64,000 bases of DNA from Apostichopus japonicus (taxonomy: Eukaryota > Echinodermata > Holothuroidea > Aspidochirotida > Stichopodidae). Location: positions 558,001 to 622,000 of the forward strand of contig NC_092568.1 in the NCBI RefSeq assembly GCF_037975245.1, read 5' to 3'. The notes beneath the pieces are model-generated. The model was not told the origin of the DNA, ran no database searches, and saw nothing but the letters and a program-made list of their open reading frames with translations. Of this stretch, positions 56,015-64,000 are shown in pieces (the stretch's first letter is position 1; every line of letters begins with the position of its first letter). The position numbers and the translations under genes are program-made.

Positions 56015-59000
56015 TTAAAATCTTCAATGCAAAATGGTGGTAAAATGGTTACAACATAAAATGGCAAGTGAACTTACAGTTAAAATACGACATGTTGGAA
56101 AGGTAAATTTTTCTAGTATAAAAATAGACTGACTCTAGGAACTATTCAGAAAGGAAAGATTAAAGCTTGAAAAGGCTGAGACTACCTCAAATGCTATTGG
56201 ATGCACTTTTCCTTTTCTTATTCCTGGTAGTCACTGTAAAAAGCTTGTTTAATTCTCACTTTTGTCGCCAGGTTTTCAAAGAAACACTTCGCCTTTGTCC
56301 ACCTGTTATTGGAACAGCCCGTACAACTCCAGAGGAGCTGCTGTGCGCAGGTCACAGAATACCTGCTGGGACTATGGTGCTTGTAAGTAGGGTTTCCAAA
56401 TGACTGGGGGAGTAGGGCTAGGGGAAGGGGAACTTTGCAGGGGGAACTTGATGTCCCTAAAGATTCTTGGCATCCACCAAACTGACATATGCCATGTCCA
56501 AACAAACATAGACAAGACAATACGCACAACTCTTTGTCTTCTACTGACGATTCAGTCGATTTGAACCTTATATAATTTCTGATGAAAAAAACAATGCCTC
56601 GGGGGGGTTTCTCCGGTTAATGTTAAAACTACTTTAAAGCAGATATTTGCATTTAGTTTATAGTCAATTCTACCGATTATTGCCCAAAACAAGCCTTACA
56701 ATCTATCAAACTAAGATACAAATGAAAGTTCATGAGCAAGCAATTAATAAATTTGAATTGAATTCTCAACATTTCTTTGCCTGACATGTTTTCATCTCAT
56801 TATTATTAATCACATGTATTTAAGCAACTAGGAAGAATTCAAAACTTTTAGACTGTTGTTTTCCCAGAACCTCAGAATTGTGACAAATATATATATTTGT
56901 GAACAAAATTGTCTTTTTTTCCCCTCCATTTATAGGGAGCACTACATCTTCACTCAGACATTATGCAAAATTTGCATGTTGATAATTGATAATAATAAAA
57001 CTTATTTATAGAGCGCATTATACCCGTTGTCTCAATGCACTTTTCAAGAAACAAAATGAGTACAAAAATCCAGCATAGTAGACCAAAAACTTAAAGATAC
57101 ACCAAAGGGTAAAAAAATTACAAGGTCCGATGAGGGTAGCACGTGAAAAAATGAGTTTTTAAGACGCCGTACGTCTTAGTTTTAATTTTTGGTGGCTTTT
57201 ATAGGAGAATAGCACTGCTAGATCTGAGTAAGCGAGTTGGAATTTGTAAGGTGAGTAAGTTGAAAATATAGTTTGGGGCAAAACCATGGATGAGAGTATT
57301 GATAACTTAACGAAACAACTGGAACTTCAGTGGCTCACTACATATTAGGGTTTGGAGAGTTTTAACTATTTGTGGAAGATAAAAGTATCAGATAATATTA
57401 TTCTAAGTATATCACATTAAATCTAATTAATTTTTGTAAATTGTATTCAATTTTTAACCCAATTCAATTCAAACTGTTTACAAGACGTCTTTAAGGTGAA
57501 CAAAAACAACTGAGTTACTCTTCTGTCATTTATATGAATAAGGTTTTTCACCTTTCAATCTGTTTTATTCCTTTTTCTTTACTCCTTTTACTTTTAACAG
57601 CTGCCAGCATTTGTAATGAGCAGACAAGAGCAATTCTTTAAAGATCCATTGACCTTTGACCCAGAGAGGTTTCAAAGAAATGAAGACAGGTGATGAAAAA
57701 ATTTCTTTACTTACTGGGAAATATCTAACTTGCATGTTAGGCCTTTTAGTGGGTTCATCGCTCTCCAACCCCCTTCCACCCCCACCCCCCCCCCCGTTAC
57801 TCTTTCTGTCTTATTTTACATTCAGTCACATCCACGTTTCCTAGTAACAATTCACATTTTCAAAATGTGCATCAAAGAAGAACGCAGAGTTGTTGTCCCC
57901 CCTCCCCCTCCAATAACTCAGTGTCTTTGCCTATGCCTGACAGTGAATGTGCTCAGTGAGTGTTGTTGATTGTTTTTCTTTCTGTATTGTGTAACATTCA
58001 TACAGTAGCATCCACGTTTCCTACTAACAACTCACATTTTAAAAATGTTAAAACTATTTTTTTTCCCACCCCACAGCCCACTTTATGCTTACTTTCCATT
58101 TTCCATGGGGGCAAGATCCTGCATTGGTCAGCAGTTTGCCTTGGTATGTAATTTTGAACTTCCTTCCTCCTTCAAATCCTACTATCTGTTCAGAATTCAC
58201 AATTTCTGGCAATCTTTTAATGTTATTTCAACACAGATAACTCAAGAGAGCATGTTTTTGTTGGGTGTATAACGTATAAGGTGACAGTTTTTTGCCCAGG
58301 ACATCCTTGGAAATAATCTTGATGTTGATATCCCACCTCCCCTCCTATGTTGACATTACTTACTCTATACCATATGGGTGGGGGAGGAGTGTGGATATTT
58401 AAAACAACTTCATCCAGAAACAAGTATTTTGTTTGAGATACAAACCCAAGCCAAGAAAAATGAAACGTTAAGGTACCTGGATGTCTCCTTATTCATCACT
58501 GATTGCAACATGATACATTTCATGGCTGTGAAACTATTCAATGATTTGGGTTGCCTTTATCTGTGAGCCATGAATAAACTTTACATTTCTTGCCAATTTT
58601 TGCAATATGTACTAAGTCAAAACTTTATTTGGGGGAAAACCTGTGTGTTCAAACACCAGTTAATATGTCACCATTAGGTTGCATGGCATAAATTTAATAA
58701 ATTTTGTATAAATGAGTACCATACAAATTTTATTCAGAGGCTTATAGCTCTCTGAATAGGAAATCCAACTGCATCTTCAAGACAGTTTATGATGCATATT
58801 ATTACTAAGCTGCAATCTTCTAACCGTACGGCTGCAAACGCAAACCAGGCCGTCGGCATATGCGTTGGATTGACAACTTAACCAAATGGTCTCATCGTTC
58901 TGCTAACCAGCTGATTGAAGATGGCAGACGTAGGATTAATATTATTAAGTGCTGTGAACCTAATAATGTTTATAATCTTCAAGGAGGTCAACGGACCAAT

Positions 59001-59564
59001 TTGGCTCATGACTATTGATTTGATTTGCAATCTCAAGTTGCCTTGAGAGACAAGATTATCTATGTACAATTTTTTACAGGTTTAGTTTTTTTTTTTTTTT
59101 TGGCAATGGGTAGGGGGCTACCGTGGTGACATCACAGACCACCCACTTTGATTTGCTTCCTGGAAGAATGGAGGCATTAACCAGTAAAAATATGTTAGAT
59201 TAAATCAACTGTATCTCACTTTAGGAAAAAACATAATTATGTACATGAAGTTTTTAATTAACAATGTGGAATATTTTTCATTTTCCATGTAACCATAACA
59301 TTGCCTGCCACAGGAATATCCTTCAATAAAAGCCAAGTTTCCTTGTTTTCTGCTTCATGTATGAGACAGAAATTTATAGATAAATTTTTTTTTCTGTGTT
59401 TACTTAATTTTCAGATTGAAGCGAGAGTTGTTCTGGTCAAGCTTTTTCAAAAGCTGCATTTAAAGTGGGTTCCTGGACAGAAACTTGGCATGCTTGATCG
59501 CTTGACTGTGAGGCCCTCCAGCCAATGTCTTCACTACATCACAGAAAGAGTCAAATCTGCTTAA
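49003..59564 (+). CDS. CYP46A1: CYP46A1-like cytochrome P450, complete, 13 exons
   Basis: Coding exons: 49050-49186, 50004-50081, 50746-50827, 51955-52115, 52423-52564, 53001-53111, 54318-54543, 54938-55010, 55565-55649, 56272-56382, 57601-57689, 58077-58143, 59415-59564; total 1512 nt, 503 residues plus TAA (human CYP46A1 500). An acceptor AG at 49001-49002 implies an upstream non-coding exon. N-terminal anchor (residues 3-30) and KYRHLPGPPG hinge; C-helix WARHR (139-143); I-helix AGQETT (312-317); K-helix ETLR (369-372); PERF (423-426); haem loop FSMGARSCIG with ligand Cys447. Order and spacing match the CYP46 family throughout (PAFHRQYLMQLMDTFND; VPGQKLGML). In mammals CYP46A1 is the ER cholesterol 24-hydroxylase; the substrate here is inferred to be a sterol. 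All catalytic motifs are intact. Introns host a SINE pair, TA repeats and a LINE relic. Confidence 0.94.
53188..53253 (+). repeat. tRNA-like sequence in CYP intron
   Basis: GGTATGG at 53188-53194 is perfectly complementary to CCATACC at 53247-53253. Between them are an A-box-like TGTAGCTGTTAGAG and a B-box-like GGTTCAAAACC. The T stem and anticodon arm do not form a proper cloverleaf, so this is at best a tRNA-derived SINE remnant. Confidence 0.3.
55083..55330. mobile_element. Two inverted tRNA-derived SINE copies in CYP intron 8
   Basis: The right copy has a full tRNA-like head (55225-55296) followed by GGAAGTTTCTTCAATGTTC. The left copy (about 55089-55135) is the reverse complement of the same tail and of the tRNA 3' part including the B-box, 31 of 34 bases matching across 55089-55122 and 55291-55324. 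The pair would form a stem in the CYP pre-mRNA. A TA-rich tail follows the right copy. Confidence 0.7.
55225..55296 (+). tRNA. tRNA-like cloverleaf, anticodon AUA, probably SINE head
   Basis: Acceptor arms GCGTCCA/TGGAGGC pair at six of seven positions, the anticodon stem TCCGC/GCGGG pairs fully (one U-G), and the T stem CCGAG/CCCGG has one mismatch around loop TTCGAAT. The A-box TAGCCTAGTGG and B-box GAGTTCGAATCC are intact. The loop ATATAAA would give anticodon AUA (Tyr codon UAU). Animal tRNA-Tyr normally has GUA and an intron, and this sequence is attached to a repeated tail, so I take it for a Pol III-competent SINE promoter rather than a working tRNA gene. Confidence 0.5.
55340..55424. 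repeat. TA-rich microsatellite after the SINE
   Basis: Interrupted TA/ATTTA tracts run directly from the 3' end of the SINE copy, consistent with growth from its tail. Confidence 0.85.
55961..56006. repeat. TA microsatellite in CYP intron 9
   Basis: A pure (TA)n tract of about 22 units. Confidence 0.9.
56985..57345. repeat. Probable dispersed repeat in CYP intron 10
   Basis: AATAATAAAACTTATTTATAGAGCGC and the following sequence (CTGAGTAAGCGAGTTGGAA, then GGGGCAAAACCATGGATGAGAG) resemble a type of dispersed non-coding repeat common in marine animal genomes. I cannot name the family and see no second copy in this window. Confidence 0.35.
58820..59023 (+). mobile_element. LINE ORF2 C-terminal relic in CYP intron 12
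   Basis: Reading from 58832, the frame gives GCKRKPGRRHMRWIDNLTKW, then a polar tail to a stop near 59023. The KRxPGRxxxRWxDxL pattern is the conserved post-reverse-transcriptase region of endonuclease-bearing LINE proteins. The rest of the element is absent, so it is a 5'-truncated fossil in the same orientation as the gene. Confidence 0.65.
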
Positions 59565-60166
59565 ACACTCTTTGTTTTGGGAGTGAATTAAATCTGTTAA
59601 TAATCATGGATACAGCAAATTCAGTCGTTTTTATACCCTCCCAGGGGGGTGGGGGGCTGGGTACAGGGGTCAGTGCCTTCACCCACTTTTGAGGGAAAAA
59701 AAACTGAAATATTTTTTCTCCTTCATGAATTGAAAGAATCTTTTATTAATGAAAAGTTCCCATCCTTTCTCCATTGTTTTATTATTAACAAGTGCTCTTT
59801 CTCCTAAGTGAACATTACAAGTTCAAGCTGGTTAGCCCTTGGGTTACGCCTAGAAAAAATAGCGATTTTATGGGTATCTATGAAAGCTGTGTTCCTTATC
59901 TCATACCAGCCAAAGTCACAATTACCATGTGAATTTATTGTGTTGAAATGAGAAGTAGGCTGTGAACCATGCCCTAGTCATAAATGAGATTTTTTGGGCT
60001 CATGTCCCAGTACCCCTCAGAGTTGGTTCCCCCTCTGCCACCCCTCCCTCCCGACACCCCCCCAGTTTAAATCCCTTTCTACCATCATATTTTTGACACT
60101 ATGAGTTGTGTAAACAGGAATTTAATTGAAATTGTTACAGGGAGTCATATTTCTGAAAATTAATGC

Positions 60167-60172
60167 AATAAA
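60167..60172 (+). terminator. Candidate CYP polyadenylation signal AATAAA
   Basis: The nearest canonical AATAAA that I noticed downstream of the CYP stop codon, about 600 bp away. Transcript ends are unknown. Confidence 0.35.
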
Positions 60173-63100
60173 ACAAAGGCTTATTGACTGAATTCCAGAT
60201 AATGTACTGTTTTCAAAGGAGCAAGTAAGTATAGAAATTTTCTCCAAAATGAACAAACCAAAAATTGACGTTTTTGGGGGGGGGGGGGGGGAATGAGTGC
60301 TCATAAATTTACATTCATAAAATTCTTTTAGACATTTCTGTTTGACCAGTTTGTTTTTGGCCAAATGGTTTGAATGCATACATAAATTAAATTTTTCTTT
60401 AGCTCTTGCAAGAAGTTGTTAGTTCTTTGGTGATTATGGACAACAACAGATAAATCAAATTTAATTGATATATATATTTTTTTTAAAAATTAACAATTTT
60501 TGGGAATATAAAGTTTCTTACTGAAAGATGCCTACTGAAATATGTATGTAACTACAGCTATCTTTGTAATGAAAACCAACCAAGTTAAAAGAATTTTAAA
60601 TGTGTTTCATTTTTTTTAATACAAAATATACTCTAAGATGTAGAATATGTATAACCAGTTACAAATGTTTTTGTTTGATATATTTTGTAGAATGTTGATC
60701 TTATTTATGAATATCATTAAGCAAGTGTAAATTATCAGAATTATCACCATTAATTAATACTGGGGACTTATATACCATTTATACAATAGAATTGTACCTT
60801 TTGTGATAAGTAATTTCCCAATTGCTTAAAAATACGGGTATATTCCAAACTTACTTCATGTAATATAATATGGCCTGCACCAAGGGTGAGGGCTACTTAT
60901 AAAAGCCTAAATTATAGTCTAAATATGCCTTACTAGAACTTCCTGGCACACATATGGGGGCAGTAGTCTACCTATATCCAGTGATGTTGGCATTACTGCC
61001 TTTTGCAGCACCACATCAATATGGGATTCATTGCTGCCCCACCCCCATCCCACAGTATAATGGGTACATGAAAGGAAGCAGTAGAGTTATCGGCACACTA
61101 CACAGAATGTGCTAGTGATAGAAACTGCATTGCTACTACAAGATCTGCAAATGCCACCACTGCTTAATAAAATAAATATATGAATAAATAAAGAGAAACA
61201 AAATATTTTGGTAGTACGTGTGATGTAATTATTTTTAAGAATTGTTCAAATCTGCAGTCTAGGAAATACAATACAAATTCACAGAACATTTGATCCAAAT
61301 GGAGTAAACGGATTGTTAGCAGTTTGGGCTGGGTAATGCAAGATAAAGAGAGGGGCCCATGACTCAAAAGTTATTTGTTTTGCTGTGGAGATTGGTCCAA
61401 TAACTTTGTCAGCACCCGCACATGTAATATTCAATTCTTCTTTTCTTTTCTCGGACGCTAATTATACGAGATATCTGGACAAACTAGTGTACTCTGTAAA
61501 TGTGGAATGCAATTACTGTTAATAACCGCATCGAAAATGTAAGCTATTTACGACGGCGCGCTGTCTGTTATGGTATGCACCCAGAGCCAAATACAACACA
61601 GATACGTGGGAGCCAGCTCCAAAAGTGTTTGACTGCGTACGTCAGCAGTCCCAAAGACTACTGTACACGGACATGCGGACTAGTGGTGACCTAGGGACTA
61701 AGTCACGGTAGCATGAGTAATTTCACTTTTGTGACTCACCCAGTTTAGTTTGGAATATACCAGTCTGTACAAACAGTGATATTATTTGCTAGAAAAGGTC
61801 TTAATAGGTCGTGTTTGTGAACATTGCAAACCGTAACATTACATCGGCATCAGGCATTGCTGTACTGTGCAAGTACAGGCCAGTTGAGTTTGCTTTCTTG
61901 GCTAGGATAAAACTACAGCAGTAAGTACCGTAGCCTAAGTTGATTGTTTCATGTTTGTTAAATTTGTCTAGCCTAGTAACTAGTAGTGTAACGTTATGCT
62001 TGAGTTAGGCCTTAGTACAAAGTACATAAAGAAGCTATGTTGTTGCTCTCTGTTCGGCTTAATGTTACTGTACATAGTGTTAGGGATCAAGTCCATTAGC
62101 GGTCGCCACTTCATTGTACTTGAACATACAGTAGCATGGTGGGCTCATAATTGACGCACTTAAGGATTTGATCAAAGATGTCTATCAAGGAAAACTCCAA
62201 ATCACTCAACTGTATGTGTTTTTCATATGTGTAGTTCCTCAGAAATGTTGTGATCTCAAAAGATTTAAGGTTCTGTGCTTATGCACCGTACAATTGAGCA
62301 GAATTTGGCCACAAAATGTCTGCTGTGTCAAGGTCTTTCATACCCCTAAATTGACACATTCGTCGATTAACTAACTGTAGTGTAGGCCTAAGGACACATC
62401 CATTGACTTTGGATGCTGTTTGCTATGCTCTGAACCTCTAAGCTTAGACAGGTCAGGTCCCAGAGAGAAGTGGTATTATATTGAGGTAATTTTGGTTATT
62501 TTTAGGGAGTAAGATTTCCAAATGTCCAAAAAACGTGCAAAACTGGGGAAGGGTGTTAAAAGCTTAAAAAATACAACAATTTGGTCAGCAAATAGCTGAA
62601 GTTGAATCCAACTCATAAAATATGTAATTCTGCTTGACTGCAAAAAGTTTAGGTGGCCTGCTGTATCTTTGCTAGTAATAATTGAAGGTGCGTCAATTAT
62701 GAAGCCTTGACTATACCATTACAAACTAGTTTTTTAGTAGGCTTATGTTATGTGTGTTGGCTATGAAGTTAATCTGTACAAAATCACACAATGTAATTAG
62801 TGTTCCTTTTGTATGAACACAATGGTAACATGCTTTTTTAATTTTTTTAATGTAATCACCAGAAATTACATATTTAGCATGAATTTGTACGAACTAACAC
62901 GTGTAAAGATCTAAAAACATGCTTGTGTTGATTTGTATGAACTTGATATAACTTATGATATAATATGCTGTATGTTCGCACGAAACAGAACAAATGAATC
63001 GCACATAGGCCTACTGCACGAATAGTTTGCAATGGTATGTTCATTGACAATGTGGCGACCACAAATCGACTTGATCAACTGAGCAGTAGTACTTCAGCTG

Positions 63101-63433
63101 CTAGAATACCATCCATGGTGAACTGATCAAAGGTTTGGAAATGAGGTTGAACATTTTTATAATAAAGCTAGGCCTTGTCTAAATATCAGCTTGTGGTGAT
63201 TACTAATACTGTTTGTCTAGCATCTAGTCTAGGTTACTGATCAGTGATTATTCCCAAGTTTTAATTAAGGCTAGGCCTTGCCTTAAGTAGCAAAGTTATG
63301 ATTAGACTCATGGCCTATGCCAAAACACCAATACTCACAGCTACAGTAATGTAGGTGTCATGCCTTCATTCAATTCAATGTCAATCACACTTTTTTCTTC
63401 CTTTTTTGTGCTCATCTTTCACATGAATTCTAG
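60173..63433. other. Spacer between two CYP genes
   Basis: No gene is seen. A run of about 18 G lies near 60275. Short ORFs (under 90 codons) look random. The region immediately upstream of 63434 must contain, or be intron to, the unseen 5' UTR exon of the second CYP gene. TAGGCCTA occurs near 62384 and 63006. Confidence 0.45.
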
Positions 63434-63592
63434 ACAATCAAGAATATATACCGACATGCTTGTCTTACTTATTTTGAAATGGGCCATCATCCTCTCCATC
63501 ATCGGGTTGGTGGCTGTTTCTTCAGTAATTATCGTGAAACTCATGATGGCACATAACAAGTATAAACACCTTCCTGGCCCGCCTAGGAACTC
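63434..63592 (+). CDS. Second CYP46A1-like gene, exon 1 only (runs off window)
   Basis: Coding starts at ATG 63456 and the exon ends at a GT donor after 63592, the same 137 coding bases and phase as exon 1 of the first gene. The protein is a membrane anchor (about MLVLLILKWAIILSIIGLVA) followed by KLMMAHNKYKHLPGPPRNS; it aligns without gaps to the 46 residues of the first gene (shared IIGLV, KYxHLPGPP). A pyrimidine tract and acceptor AG at 63432-63433, 22 bases before the ATG, mirror the first gene and argue against the in-frame upstream ATGs at 63360 and 63423. The remaining exons should lie within the next 10 kb or so to the right. Whether it is a functional gene cannot be told from one exon. 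Confidence 0.88.
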
Positions 63593-64000
63593 GTAAGTAT
63601 ATGCCACATTTGGGGCAGAGTGATGTTTTTTAACATCTATGATCTTAGTCTACTTGCATTGTTCCCAGGAATGCTGGTACTCGACCAAATGAGGGAATTT
63701 GAGAAAGTATTAAATAGCCATGCTTGAAGCAAAGGCTCAGTTTACTTTGAAACACATAGTACAAGATCTTACTTTTGGTCCAAAGGACATATTACTTTTT
63801 GTCAGCACTCAGCACACGGAAGCAATTTCATCCTACCATATAAATCTTGACATATTAGTTGCTGTGATTTACTTTCAGATGTGAAATGAAATGGCTCCAT
63901 TTATTAGTGCTAGGATGTAAAAAGTTAAATGTTATATGTGGCTTAATAACCACATCATAAGGTTTGTTAATCATATTCAAGTGGGCCACATCTTTCCTAG
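63593..64000. other. Intron 1 of the second CYP gene, cut by window end
   Basis: No further exon is visible before the window ends; in the first gene intron 1 is 817 bp, so exon 2 is expected outside. Confidence 0.6.

Noticed and set aside
63360-63455. Upstream in-frame ATGs for the second CYP gene
   Set aside because: They precede a pyrimidine tract and acceptor AG at 63432-63433, and the first gene has no such extension.

Overview
This window looks like nuclear DNA from a marine invertebrate deuterostome, most likely an echinoderm and perhaps a sea cucumber. The reasons are small exons with GT-AG introns, AT-rich gene-poor spacers, many short transposon remnants, and single-copy animal genes with intermediate similarity to the human proteins. 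The species call is inference; no ribosomal or mitochondrial marker is present. There are no bacterial operons, CRISPR arrays or phage genes.

Layout. (1) 950-7689, plus strand: the 3' five exons of a LAMP-family lysosomal membrane glycoprotein, whose introns carry a TA microsatellite, transposon ends and an 815-bp perfect GATA array. (2) 7690-25544: gene-poor DNA with a 245-bp tandem duplication, a complex inverted repeat (19861-21146) and a 1.9-kb hAT-type element with a perfect 8-bp target duplication. (3) 25545-26261, minus strand: an unrecognised 238-residue basic, Ser-rich ORF. (4) 28310-29360: a second hAT-type element built around six 138-bp tandem units, inserted into a repeat whose unfilled relative lies at 42730-43140. 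(5) A CR1/jockey-like LINE relic at about 30.9-31.3 kb and an 82-bp, nine-copy tandem array at 33912-34649. (6) 34983-39859, minus: JKAMP, eight exons. (7) 43779-47266, minus: VTI1B, seven exons. (8) 49050-59564, plus: a complete 13-exon CYP46A1-like P450 (503 residues). (9) 63456-63592, plus: exon 1 of a second CYP46A1-like gene that runs off the window.

The identified proteins are membrane and secretory-pathway housekeeping proteins (lysosomal LAMP, ER-associated JKAMP, the endosomal SNARE Vti1b) plus ER-anchored sterol-type P450s. They do not form a functional cluster. The linkage is notable because the human orthologues of JKAMP, VTI1B and CYP46A1 are all on chromosome 14.

No clear new protein-based system was found. 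The most unusual signals are structural: a palindromic region that could fold as a three-way junction, a filled/empty hAT site pair, inverted tRNA-derived SINE copies, a very long pure GATA array, and apparent over-representation of the palindromes TAGGCCTA and TGACGTCA. All exon joins were worked out by eye from splice consensus, reading phase and protein similarity; none is supported by transcript data.
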